Of a stretch of DNA of 49,262 bases, positions 9,267 through 16,943 are shown piece by piece. The translations under genes and the position numbers were made by a program. Numbering within the stretch: the stretch's first letter is position 1; each line of letters starts with the position of its first letter. The notes beneath the pieces are model-generated. The model made no database searches and was not told the origin of the DNA. It worked only from the letters and a program-made list of their open reading frames with translations. The stretch covers positions 1 through 49,262 of the forward strand of contig CALUFC010000014.1 of NCBI GenBank assembly GCA_944319885.1, written 5' to 3'. The DNA is from an uncultured Coriobacteriaceae bacterium (lineage in GTDB: Bacteria > Actinomycetota > Coriobacteriia > Coriobacteriales > Coriobacteriaceae).

Positions 9267-10133
9267 TTAGGCGAGCTCGAACCCGTATTCAGCCCAGATA
9301 GCGAGCGCGTCCTCATCGGTCATGCAAAACTCGAGGAAGTCTGCCGCCTCCTCGGCATGCTCAGAGCTCGCCGCCACGGCACCGGGGTACACAATGGCCT
9401 TGTGCGACTCCGCCGGCGTGGTGTACGCGACCTCGATGCCATCATAGCGGTACACATCGGAGGTGTACACAAAACCGATGGCACAGTCGCCCGTGGCGAC
9501 ATACTGGGCAGCCGTGCCCACCTTATCGGCCTGAACAACCTTGTCGGCGATTGCAGCATCGTACTCGCCGCCCTCGCCCTCGTCACTTGAGTACAAGCCA
9601 ACGCTCGCAAGCGCCTGGTTGGCGTACTTGCCAGCCGGCACGGCACCGGGCTCACCGATGGCGATGTTGCCATCGACAGACGCGACGTCCTCGAGCGAGG
9701 TGATCTCGATATCGGAACCCTCGGCACGCACGATCACGAGCTCGTTGGTAAACATATCCTGACGCGTATCGGCGTCAACGAGCGAGGCCTCCTCGGCATC
9801 ATCCATGGTGCCCGCGGATGCGGTGATGAGGATATCCACCGGTGCACCGCCGCGCATCTGCTCGACAAGGTCGCCCGAGCCTTTGTACTGGGTGTCGGCA
9901 AAGGTGGTCCCGGTAGCCTCGGTATAGAGCGCCTCGACCTCGGGCATGGCCTTCTCAAGCGAATTCGCCGCAAAGATCTGCAGCTCGACGCCTGGCGTCG
10001 CTGCCGTAGAACCGGCTGCCGCAGGCGCGCTCCCCTGCGCGGTGGTATCGGCGTTGCACCCAGCCAGCACGGCTGCCGCCGCGACGGCACCGGTAGCAGC
10101 AAAGCTACGCCGCGAGATATTCAGATCCATCAT
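9267..10133 (-). CDS. modA: Molybdate-binding lipoprotein (ABC substrate-binding protein)
   Basis: Extracytoplasmic receptor that captures molybdate or tungstate. The N-terminus has a twin-arginine motif (SRRSFAA), a hydrophobic stretch and a lipobox VLAGC, so it is a predicted Tat-exported lipoprotein with the lipid-bearing Cys near residue 26. The mature part shows ModA features: ELQIFAANSLEKAMPEVEAL, YKGSGDLVEQMRGGAPVDI, ASAGTMDDAEEA, NELVIVRAEG, and IGEPGAVPAGKYANQAL. The C-terminus IVYPGAVAASSEHAEEAADF is also typical. AGGAAGG lies 10 bases before the ATG; a second ATG follows immediately. It leads the modABC operon behind a promoter overlapped by a palindrome. Confidence 0.93.
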   Translation of the reverse strand: MMDLNISRRSFAATGAVAAAAVLAGCNADTTAQGSAPAAAGSTAATPGVELQIFAANSLEKAMPEVEALYTEATGTTFADTQYKGSGDLVEQMRGGAPVDILITASAGTMDDAEEASLVDADTRQDMFTNELVIVRAEGSDIEITSLEDVASVDGNIAIGEPGAVPAGKYANQALASVGLYSSDEGEGGEYDAAIADKVVQADKVGTAAQYVATGDCAIGFVYTSDVYRYDGIEVAYTTPAESHKAIVYPGAVAASSEHAEEAADFLEFCMTDEDALAIWAEYGFELA

Positions 10134-10186
10134 CGATCATCTACCTTCCTCATAACGCTCACCAAAGGTGACCTATCCATGAGCGT

Positions 10187-10216
10187 ATTATACTCACTTG
10201 AGAATAATATTCTCAA
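10187..10216 (-). promoter_or_regulatory. modABC promoter
   Basis: On the minus strand, TTGAGA (10216-10211), an 18-base spacer, then TATAAT (10192-10187). The -10 is perfect and the -35 matches at five of six positions. Its predicted start point is about 45-50 bases before the modA ATG. Confidence 0.7.
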
Positions 10217-10217
10217 G
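10197..10217. promoter_or_regulatory. Perfect palindromic operator candidate over the modA promoter
   Basis: CTTGAGAATA and TATTCTCAAG flank a single central A, giving a perfect 21-bp palindrome. It covers the -35 and most of the spacer of the modABC promoter, as a repressor site would. A second short inverted repeat, AAAGA and TCTTT around ATAA, follows at 10218-10231. A half-site TGAGAATA recurs in the moeA leader. The binding protein is not identified; a ModE-like or other metal-responsive regulator is inference. Confidence 0.65.
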
Positions 10218-10264
10218 AAAGAATAATCTTTGATGAGGCATCGGGCGGTACCGGCTACTCATAT

Positions 10265-10744
10265 CTACCGCTCGTGGCCGCCGCCGCGCGACATGGATAC
10301 CGCATGTTCAAGCTGATCGGCAACAGCCTCCCAGTTCTCGGTCGCAGCCTTGGTGGAACCAGGTAGATTGATCACCAGCGTCCGTCCCCGCTGCATCACG
10401 CGTGCACGCGAGAGCATGGCGCGACGCGTCTTGAGCAGCGAATAGGCGCGCATGGCCTCAGCGATGCCCGGAACGTCGCGCTCACACACCGAGGCAGTCG
10501 CCTCAGGCGTCACATCGCGCAGCGACAAGCCCGTGCCGCCGCAGGTAAGCACGATATCCACGCGAAGTTCGTCCACCGCATGCACGATCGCATCCGCGAT
10601 GGCCGGCGCATCGTCTTTTACAACCGCATGGTCGGTGCACGTCCAACCGGCCGCCGCGATGAGGCCCTCCAATGCAGCGCCCGCCTCATCTTGCGCGAGG
10701 GAGCGCGTATCCGAGCAGGTAACGATCGCAAACGTGATATTCAC
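10265..10744 (-). CDS. Molybdenum cofactor biosynthesis protein, MogA/MoaB family
   Basis: Adenylylates molybdopterin before molybdenum insertion. The 159-residue length matches this single-domain family. Motifs are VTCSDTRSLAQDEAG at the N-terminus, LTCGGTGLSLRDVTPEA (the GGTG.s.RD.T molybdopterin-binding motif), VPGIAEAMR, and the C-terminal LVINLPGSTKAATEN. The GTG start overlaps the moeA stop by one base (TAGTG), so translation is coupled. MogA and MoaB cannot be separated from sequence alone, hence no symbol. Confidence 0.93.
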   Translation of the reverse strand: MNITFAIVTCSDTRSLAQDEAGAALEGLIAAAGWTCTDHAVVKDDAPAIADAIVHAVDELRVDIVLTCGGTGLSLRDVTPEATASVCERDVPGIAEAMRAYSLLKTRRAMLSRARVMQRGRTLVINLPGSTKAATENWEAVADQLEHAVSMSRGGGHER

Positions 10745-12006
10745 TACAGCTCCACCCCTTCTGGCACATCGAGGCGCACGACCTCGACCATATCGCCCTC
10801 CGCAAAGCCATCGGGACCATCGGGCACCGTGAGCAGGCAGTTCGCATGGTGCAGCGTACCCAGCAAGGCAGAGTTCTGCGAACGAGCAGAGCGCACCTGG
10901 AGCTCGCCCGTCTGGGCATCGCGCTCCACACGGGCGCGATCGTAGAACCGGCGCGCCTGCGACTTCTTCACGTCATGCAGCACGCGGGCGCGCTGACGCG
11001 GACGCAGGCCCGCAGGGAAACCGAGCATCTTGCGGAGCGCGGGGCGCGCAAGCATCTCGAACCCCACCGATGCCGCCGCCGGATTGCCGGAAAGCCCGAG
11101 GAACGGAACGCCGCGCACCAATCCAAAGGTGATGGCCTTTCCAGGACGCATGGACACCCGGTCGAACAGCACCTCTCCCTCCCGGCGAACGAGCGCCGTG
11201 ACGTAGTCGTAATCGCCCGCGGAGGCGCCGCCGCTCGTCACCACGAAATCGTACGTTGCCACTGCCTGCAACACGAGCTCGCGGATGGCCGCCTCGTCGT
11301 CGGGCGCGATACCCAGGTACGCAGGCTCAGCACCAGCGTCTGCCGCCTGCGCCATGAGGACATATGCATTCGCATCGCGAATCTGGCCGCGCGCGGGCAC
11401 GCAATCGGGCGCGACGAGCTCGGTGCCGAGCGAGATGATGGCAACACGCGGCGCGCGATGCACGCACGCGTTCATATGCCCGGCCGACGCAAGCAACCCG
11501 CAACCGGCAGGCGTGCACACCTCGCCGGCGCGCATGACCGCCTCGCCGGCATGCGCCTCGAGCCCCGCCTCGCGGATGTTCTCCCCCACCTTGGCCGGTG
11601 CGGTAAAACGCACGAGCGAACCCTCGTTGCCATCGCCGGAGATAATATCGACAATTTCGTACTTCACCACGGCATCGGCGCCTACGGGCACCGGCGCTCC
11701 GGTCATGATGCGCACCGCGCAGCCGGGCTCGATCCGCCCTTCGAACACGTGACCCGCCGCTTCATGCCCCACCACCTCAAGTTCAACCGGCGTGGCCGCC
11801 GAGGCGTCGGCAAGGTCCGCGGCGCGCAGGGCATAGCCGTCCATGGCGCTCGAGGCAAACGGCGCAAGGTCGATATCGGTAGCGGCGTCTGTTGCCAACG
11901 GACGCCCCGCCGCCTGCCATACCGGCACCTCGACGATATCGGTAGGATCCACATGCGCGAGGATGATATCCTGCGCCTCCTCGACCAGAATCATATGTTC
12001 ATCCAT
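10744..12006 (-). CDS. moeA: Molybdopterin molybdenumtransferase
   Basis: Inserts molybdate into adenylylated molybdopterin. It opens MDEHMILVEEAQDIILAHV, followed by WQAAGRPLATDAATDIDLAPF and SSAMDGYALRAADL, all typical of MoeA domain I/III. These are followed by GCAVRIMTGAPVPVGADAVVKYE, the MogA-like domain (VAIISLGTELV...GQIRDANAY, TSGGASAGDYDYV), and PGKAITFGLVRGVPFLGLSGNPAA. A C-terminal domain IV ends the 420-residue protein. ATG 12006 is chosen for AGGAAAGGGACG just upstream; an upstream in-frame start at 12063 adds an unlikely 19 residues. It is the first gene of the minus-strand molybdenum block. Confidence 0.95.
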   Translation of the reverse strand: MDEHMILVEEAQDIILAHVDPTDIVEVPVWQAAGRPLATDAATDIDLAPFASSAMDGYALRAADLADASAATPVELEVVGHEAAGHVFEGRIEPGCAVRIMTGAPVPVGADAVVKYEIVDIISGDGNEGSLVRFTAPAKVGENIREAGLEAHAGEAVMRAGEVCTPAGCGLLASAGHMNACVHRAPRVAIISLGTELVAPDCVPARGQIRDANAYVLMAQAADAGAEPAYLGIAPDDEAAIRELVLQAVATYDFVVTSGGASAGDYDYVTALVRREGEVLFDRVSMRPGKAITFGLVRGVPFLGLSGNPAAASVGFEMLARPALRKMLGFPAGLRPRQRARVLHDVKKSQARRFYDRARVERDAQTGELQVRSARSQNSALLGTLHHANCLLTVPDGPDGFAEGDMVEVVRLDVPEGVEL

Positions 12007-12217
12007 GAACGTCCCTTTCCTGCAGCGGATGGAGCGCATCCGCATCAAAATCGAATGAAGCACGCGTCAGCGCGGATGGTTCTCGCACTATTTTATTCTC
12101 ATTTGGCTATAAAGCAGCAACGAATTCATTGTGCATCTTGAATGTGCTCATGGGAGAACGTTTTATGGACGAGTTCCTGACCTGCGCAATTCACAGAATC
12201 CATGGCTCACGCAAAAT

Positions 12218-12281
12218 TGAAACGTTACAAAAAAATGAAACGTTTAAATCGACCGTTTACCGGAAATCGACCGTTTACCGA
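12218..12281 (+). repeat. Iterated direct repeats upstream of adhE
   Basis: TGAAACGTT occurs at 12218-12226 and again at 12236-12244, 18 bases apart. An 18-base unit starting AAATCGACCGTTTACC is then tandemly duplicated (12246-12263 and 12264-12281), differing only at its last base. The shared core CGTTTA recurs at 12241, 12254 and 12272. The last copy reaches the -35 position of the adhE promoter, which fits an activator array. Confidence 0.65.
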
Positions 12282-12290
12282 GAAACCACT

Positions 12291-12299
12291 TGTTAAAAT
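12291..12299 (+). promoter_or_regulatory. adhE extended -10 element
   Basis: TGTTAAAAT reads as TG-N-TAAAAT, an extended -10 about 40 bases before the adhE start. No good -35 is present at the expected position, where the CGTTTA repeat lies instead. That is consistent with activator-dependent initiation. Confidence 0.5.
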
Positions 12300-12339
12300 G
12301 TGACCTGTAGGGTAAGTCACCATTCACAAGGAGAGACAC

Positions 12340-14985
12340 ATGGTGAAAAAACCAACGGCAGCCGCCGCCCCCGAGGTCATCGACTCGGTCGACGCCCTTG
12401 AGGCAAAGCTCGCGCAGATGCGCGAGGCTCAGAAGGTCTTTGCCACCTACACGCAGGAGCAGGTTGACAAGATCTTCTATGAGGCAGCCATGGCTGCCAA
12501 CAAGGCGCGCATCCCGCTCGCCAAGCTCGCGGTCGAGGACACCGGCCGCGGCATCGTGGAAGACAAGGTCATCAAGAACCACTACGCTTCCGAGTACATC
12601 TACAACGCGTACAAGAACACCAAGACCTGCGGCGTCATCGAGCGCGACGATGCCTACGGCATCACCAAGGTCGCCGAGCCCATCGGCATCGTGGGCGCCG
12701 TGATCCCCACCACCAACCCCACCTCCACCGCGATCTTCAAGTGCCTCATCTGCCTGAAGACCCGTAACGCCATCATCATCTCCCCGCACCCCGCAGCGGC
12801 CAAGTGCACCATCGCCGCTGCCAAGCTGGTGCTCGAGGCTGCCGTGAAGGCCGGTGCCCCCGAGGGCATCATCGGCTGGATCGACGTCCCCTCGCTCGAT
12901 CTCACCAACATGCTCATGCGCGAGGTCGACATCATCCTCGCCACCGGCGGCCCCGGCATGGTCAAGGCGGCTTACTCCTCCGGTAAGCCCGCACTCGGCG
13001 TTGGCGCCGGCAACACCCCCGTGGTGATCGACGACACGGCCGACATCAAACTCGCCGTCAACTCCATCATCCACTCCAAGACGTTCGACAACGGCATGAT
13101 CTGCGCCTCCGAGCAGTCCGTCACCGCACTCGACTCCATCTACGATGAGGTCAAGGCCGAGTTCAAGGCCCGCGGCTGCTACTTCGTGAAGAAGGGCAAG
13201 GAACTCGAGGCCCTGCGCGAGGCCATGTTCAAGAACGGCGCACTCGACCACCGCATCCCCGGCATGCCCGCGCCCAAGATCGCCGAGCTCGCCGGCATCA
13301 AGGTTCCGCCCAAGACCAAGATCCTGATCGCCGAGGTCACCTCGACCGATCCCACCAAGGAGGAGTTCTCCCACGAGAAGCTCTCCCCCGTCCTTGCCAT
13401 GTATCACGCCAAGGACTACCAGGAGGCAGTCGACAAGGCCGAGCACCTCGTGCTCGCCGGCGGCCCGGGCCACACCGCCTCGCTCTACGTGCATCCCGCC
13501 GAGCGCGAGAAGATCGCGCTGTTCGAGGACACCATGAAGGCCTGCCGCATCGTCATCAACACGCCCTCCTCGCAGGGTGGCATCGGCGACCTCTACAACT
13601 TCGCCATGAAGCCCTCCCTCACGCTGGGCTGCGGCTCCTGGGGTGGCAACTCCGTCTCCGAGAACGTTGGGGTGAAGCACTTGCTGAACATCAAGACCGT
13701 GGCGGAGCGCCGCGAGAACATGCTGTGGTTCCGCGCTCCCGAGAAGATCTACTTCAAGAAGGGCTGCACGCCCGTCGCCCTCGACGAGCTTGGCCGCGTG
13801 ATGGGCAAGAAGCGCGCCTTCATCGTGACCGACTCCTTCCTGTACAAGAACGGTAACTGCCGCGCCATCGAGGCCAAGCTCGACGAGATGGGCGTTGCAC
13901 ACGATGCGTTCTACGACATCTGCCCCGACCCGCGCCTGCAGGACGCCCAGAAGGGCGCCGAGCGCATGCGCCTGTTCGAGCCCGACGTCATCATCGCCGT
14001 CGGCGGCGGCTCCGCGATGGATGCCGGCAAGATCATGTGGCTCATGTACGAGCATCCCGAGGTCAACTTCGAGGACGCCGCCATGGACTTCATGGACATC
14101 CGCAAGCGCATCTTCACCTTCCCCAAGCTCGGTGAGAAGGCGTACTTCGTCGCCGTCCCGACCTCGTCGGGCACCGGCTCCGAGGTGACCCCGTTCGCGA
14201 TCATCACCGACGCCGAGACCGGCATCAAGTGGCCGATCGCCGATTACGAGCTGCTCCCCAACATGGCTATCGTCGACGTGGACAACGCCATGACCGCTCC
14301 CAAGGGCCTCACCTGCGCCTCCGGTATCGACGTCATGACCCACGCCATCGAGTCCTACGTCTCGATCATGAGCTCCGACTACACGCGCGGCCTCTCCATG
14401 CGCGCCGCGAAGCTCGTATTCGAGAACCTGCCTGCGGCATACGAGAAGGGCGCCGCCGATCCGCACGCTCGCGAGGAGATGCACAACGCCTCCTGCCTCG
14501 CCGGCATGGCCTTCGCCAACGCCTTCCTCGGCGTGAACCACTCCATGGCTCACAAGCTCGGCGCCTTCCATCACCTGCCTCACGGCATCGCCAACGCGGT
14601 CATCCTCACGCGCGTCATGCGCTACAACGCTGCCGAGAAACCCGTTAAGATGGGCACCTTCTCCCAGTATCAGTATCCGCACGCGCTCAAGGACTACGCC
14701 GACCTCGGCCGTTACTGCGGCTGCACCGGCGCCGATGATCGCGAGGTCTTCGAGAACTTCATCACCAAGCTCGAGAACCTCATGGAGACCATCGGCATCA
14801 AGAAGACCATCAAGGAGTACGGCGTCGACGAGCAGTACTTCCTCGATACGCTCGACGAGATGACCGAGCAGGCCTTCAACGACCAGTGCACCGGCGCCAA
14901 CCCGCGCTACCCGCTCATGAGCGAGATCAAGGAGCTCTACCTCGACGCATACTACGGCCGTGAGCCGCAGTCCTACGAGGACTAG
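12340..14985 (+). CDS. adhE: Bifunctional acetaldehyde-CoA/alcohol dehydrogenase
   Basis: Reduces acetyl-CoA to acetaldehyde and then ethanol, reoxidising two NADH in fermentation. The 881-residue length matches the family. The ALDH domain (about 1-440) has VIPTTNPTSTAIFK, LATGGPGMVKAAYSSGKPAL and the catalytic Cys in NGMICASEQS (Cys255). The Fe-ADH domain (about 460-881) has VIAVGGGSAMDAGKIMW, VPTSSGTGSEVTPF and ASGIDVMTHAIESYVS. Metal-ligand His residues lie in GVNHSMAHKLGAFHHLPHG. AAGGAGAG sits upstream of the ATG. AdhE proteins usually polymerise into spirosomes; nothing here argues against that. The gene uses a narrow set of GC-ending codons, suggesting high expression. Confidence 0.97.
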   Translation: MVKKPTAAAAPEVIDSVDALEAKLAQMREAQKVFATYTQEQVDKIFYEAAMAANKARIPLAKLAVEDTGRGIVEDKVIKNHYASEYIYNAYKNTKTCGVIERDDAYGITKVAEPIGIVGAVIPTTNPTSTAIFKCLICLKTRNAIIISPHPAAAKCTIAAAKLVLEAAVKAGAPEGIIGWIDVPSLDLTNMLMREVDIILATGGPGMVKAAYSSGKPALGVGAGNTPVVIDDTADIKLAVNSIIHSKTFDNGMICASEQSVTALDSIYDEVKAEFKARGCYFVKKGKELEALREAMFKNGALDHRIPGMPAPKIAELAGIKVPPKTKILIAEVTSTDPTKEEFSHEKLSPVLAMYHAKDYQEAVDKAEHLVLAGGPGHTASLYVHPAEREKIALFEDTMKACRIVINTPSSQGGIGDLYNFAMKPSLTLGCGSWGGNSVSENVGVKHLLNIKTVAERRENMLWFRAPEKIYFKKGCTPVALDELGRVMGKKRAFIVTDSFLYKNGNCRAIEAKLDEMGVAHDAFYDICPDPRLQDAQKGAERMRLFEPDVIIAVGGGSAMDAGKIMWLMYEHPEVNFEDAAMDFMDIRKRIFTFPKLGEKAYFVAVPTSSGTGSEVTPFAIITDAETGIKWPIADYELLPNMAIVDVDNAMTAPKGLTCASGIDVMTHAIESYVSIMSSDYTRGLSMRAAKLVFENLPAAYEKGAADPHAREEMHNASCLAGMAFANAFLGVNHSMAHKLGAFHHLPHGIANAVILTRVMRYNAAEKPVKMGTFSQYQYPHALKDYADLGRYCGCTGADDREVFENFITKLENLMETIGIKKTIKEYGVDEQYFLDTLDEMTEQAFNDQCTGANPRYPLMSEIKELYLDAYYGREPQSYED

Positions 14986-15004
14986 GCCTTCGCGCTCGTT
15001 CACC

Positions 15005-15050
15005 GTCCGGAACGCGCCGTTCGCCGTGTCTGCGCACGGCGCGCCCGGAC
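15005..15050 (+). other. Long GC-rich stem-loop between adhE and the APH-like gene
   Basis: GTCCGG (15005-15010) pairs with CCGGAC (15045-15050), and CGCGCCGT (15013-15020) pairs with ACGGCGCG (15036-15043). An alternative inner stem, CGCCGTG with CACGGCG, competes with it. No T-tract follows. It could be a partial terminator for adhE or a leader structure controlling the next gene. Confidence 0.5.
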
Positions 15051-15092
15051 GCCGTTAAGATGGAGCAAACCGACAGAAAGGACGGTAGCGCC

Positions 15093-15860
15093 ATGATTCT
15101 TCCCGATTCCAAGGTCGAGCTCGCCCACCGCGGCAACAAGGTCGTCTATGATCTCGGCGATAAGATCGTCAAGGTCTTCAACGAGTCCAAGCCTGTCTCC
15201 GACATCTTCAACGAGGCGCTCAACCTCGCCCGCATCAACGAGGCCGGTATCCGCAGCCCCAAGGCACTCGAGGTCGCACAGGTCGAGGACGCCGACTACG
15301 GTTGGGCGCTCGTCACGAGCAAGGTTCCGGGCGTGACCCTCGCCGAGAAGATGAACGCCGAGCCCCAGCGCTTCGGTGAGTACCTGGAGCAGTTCGTGGA
15401 CTTCCAGATCGAGATCCACGGGTTCACCTGCACCCAGCTCAACCGTCAGTACGACAAGTACCAGCGCATGATCAACTCGATCGATCAGATCAATGCCACC
15501 ACGCGCTACAACCTGCTCGAGCGCCTGAACGGCCTCAAGAGCAAGGGCTTTGTGTGCCACGGTGACTTCAATCCGTCGAACGTGATCGTGGGCGAAGACG
15601 GTCAGCTCTATGCCTGCGACTGGGCGCACGCCACCCAGGGCTCCCCTGCTTCCGACGTGGCCATGACCTACTTGCTGTTCGCCCTGAACAGCAAGGAACA
15701 GGCCGACCAGTACCTCGAGCTGTACTGCGAGCGCGCCGACATGCCCATCCAGCTGCCGCGTCAGTGGATGCCCATCGTTGCCGCCTCCGAGCTTGCACGC
15801 AACCGCAAGAGCGACGAGGACTTCCTCCTCTCCTGGATCGACGTTTTCGATTACCAGTAA
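15093..15860 (+). CDS. Aminoglycoside phosphotransferase/choline kinase-like protein
   Basis: Predicted small-molecule kinase of the protein-kinase-like (APH) fold, 255 residues. Visible features are a nucleotide-binding start (VYDLGDKIVKVFNE, with Lys in the ATP-anchoring position), the catalytic loop GFVCHGDFNPSNVIV (HGDxxxxN) and the metal-binding LYACDWAHA. The phosphate acceptor is unknown; the APH label does not imply antibiotic resistance, and chromosomal copies often act on sugars, amino alcohols or metabolites. ATG 15093 follows AAAGGACGG. It sits 107 bases after adhE and ends at a strong terminator, so it may be partly co-transcribed with adhE. Confidence 0.85.
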   Translation: MILPDSKVELAHRGNKVVYDLGDKIVKVFNESKPVSDIFNEALNLARINEAGIRSPKALEVAQVEDADYGWALVTSKVPGVTLAEKMNAEPQRFGEYLEQFVDFQIEIHGFTCTQLNRQYDKYQRMINSIDQINATTRYNLLERLNGLKSKGFVCHGDFNPSNVIVGEDGQLYACDWAHATQGSPASDVAMTYLLFALNSKEQADQYLELYCERADMPIQLPRQWMPIVAASELARNRKSDEDFLLSWIDVFDYQ

Positions 15861-15905
15861 GGATTTCGATAGGTTCGTACCTGAAGAATCCTCGCTAAGG
15901 CCAAG

Positions 15906-15945
15906 GGGCCTGGTGCTTCAAATAGCACCAGGCCCTTTCTTTCTT
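15906..15945 (+). terminator. Intrinsic terminator after the APH-like gene
   Basis: GGGCCTGGTGCT and AGCACCAGGCCC form a perfect 12-bp stem around tcaaat, followed by the T-rich TTTCTTTCTT. Confidence 0.93.
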
Positions 15946-16033
15946 ACAAGATCTCTTCGAGATGCAACGAAATACGTATCGCAGCGGCGCTTATATCACC
16001 ATCGCCCGATTAGAAATGCTACTCATTTCATAT

Positions 16034-16179
16034 CATATGCGATGTGTGGATGTTTTTCAGAAGCGCACAGGATCGCCAGCGTTATTCGTTATTGCATATA
16101 GTTCTTTACCTGCTGTTTTAGAAAAAGAGAAGCTTCCTCTACTATTCTGACCGCGGAGAACATCCACACTTCGCATATG
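16034..16179. repeat. 146-bp element bounded by 21-bp inverted repeats
   Basis: Bases 16034-16054 (beginning CATATGCGATGTGTGG) and 16159-16179 are inverted repeats matching at 20 of 21 positions. The inside is AT-rich compared with its neighbours and I see no gene in it. It fills the 15946-16239 gap between a terminator and the end of the convergent thiamine pyrophosphokinase gene. It could be a MITE-like remnant or a long-range hairpin RNA; no target-site duplication is clear. The rest of the gap holds nothing I can support. Confidence 0.55.
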
Positions 16180-16239
16180 TTACTAGCATAGTCGCATATC
16201 TTTCACACGAGTTCGGTATCGCATGAAGCGACAATCGAC

Positions 16240-16941
16240 CTAATTTGCAAGCGTGGTACCAAGCGCGCGCTCATTTCGGAACAGGTAAGCCACGATGCAT
16301 CCTTCATGGCATGTGACGCGTGCCGAACTCTCACGAATGATGTTAGAAACACCAAGGTCAGATAGCGCATCGCAGCGGCGATGATCGAGTTCCCATTCCA
16401 TGCCCCGCTCTGAGACAACCGTATCCGGCAGCAACGGCACAAAAGAGAAACCGTCTCCGCTGGCGTCGGCGATATCCCACCGCTCGCCAGCGCGCAGGAT
16501 GCGTCCTGAGAAACCATCTTCCTCGAGCGCAACGGAAAACGGCGCGCGGGCGAGCGTGCCCACAACCGCAAGAAAATGATCGGGTCTACCGCCGGAAAAA
16601 CAGGTGAAGGTTATGCGGGCACCCGACCACCGTTCATGCGTGGCGCGCAGCGCGAGCGCAAGATCGGTGAAGTCCTTATACGGATCATACCGTTCGAGCT
16701 CGCAGGTTCCCGCAGCTACAAGGCAATCCAGATGCAAAGTTGCCGTACGCGACGCCGTATCGCAATCGCCGCAGAACAGATCGGGGTCAACATCCGCAGC
16801 GATGAGCGTATCGAGACCGCGGTCAACCGCCACCACCACATCGGAAGCAGCAGCAAGGCGGCTGACGAGCGCGGGCGAAGAAGGCTCAGGAGATCCGCCG
16901 ACCATCAGCACGCTCGGACGGGGCGTCGCTTCAGAAGACAC
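16240..16941 (-). CDS. Thiamine pyrophosphokinase
   Basis: Transfers pyrophosphate from ATP to thiamine, giving thiamine diphosphate in the cytoplasm. The motifs are VVAVDRGLDTLIAADVDPDLFCGDCDT (the GD.D. substrate loop), YDPYKDFTDLALALRA (D.DKD.TD), FSGGRPDHFLAVVGTL (GGRxDH), and a C-terminal sheet with GMEWELDHRRCDALSDLGVSNI. The 233-residue length fits. The GTG start lies 2 bases after the HAD stop, so the two genes are translated together. No TPP riboswitch is visible upstream. Confidence 0.9.
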   Translation of the reverse strand: MSSEATPRPSVLMVGGSPEPSSPALVSRLAAASDVVVAVDRGLDTLIAADVDPDLFCGDCDTASRTATLHLDCLVAAGTCELERYDPYKDFTDLALALRATHERWSGARITFTCFSGGRPDHFLAVVGTLARAPFSVALEEDGFSGRILRAGERWDIADASGDGFSFVPLLPDTVVSERGMEWELDHRRCDALSDLGVSNIIRESSARVTCHEGCIVAYLFRNERALGTTLAN

Positions 16942-16943
16942 CG

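Larger units (their letters stand above)
12007..12339. promoter_or_regulatory. Divergent intergenic region moeA / adhE
   Basis: An AT-rich island of about 330 bases with no supported gene. On the moeA side the minus strand reads TGAGAATAAAATA (12101-12089). This contains a possible -10 TAAAAT and the same TGAGAATA half-site seen at the modA operator. On the adhE side there is a stack of direct repeats at 12218-12281, an extended -10 at 12291-12299, and a small inverted repeat GTGAC/GTCAC (12300-12304 and 12316-12320) in the leader. Confidence 0.5.

Noticed and set aside
10265-12006. moeA and mogA as part of one transcript with modABC only
   Set aside because: All are on the same strand, but modA has its own good promoter and a ~130-base gap with a palindrome, so I treat it as a separate unit with possible read-through.
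12289-12304. Rex (NADH-sensing) operator at adhE
   Set aside because: Only a half-site-like TTGTTAA is present; the second half is not symmetric, so I do not call it.
12244-15003. 919-residue open frame antisense to adhE
   Set aside because: It arises from GC-rich codon bias in adhE; its composition (Val/Gly/Asp/Glu/His) is that of a shadow frame and no family motifs appear.
15962-16150. 62-residue open frame inside the 146-bp inverted-repeat element
   Set aside because: It lacks a ribosome site, overlaps the repeat arms and resembles no family.
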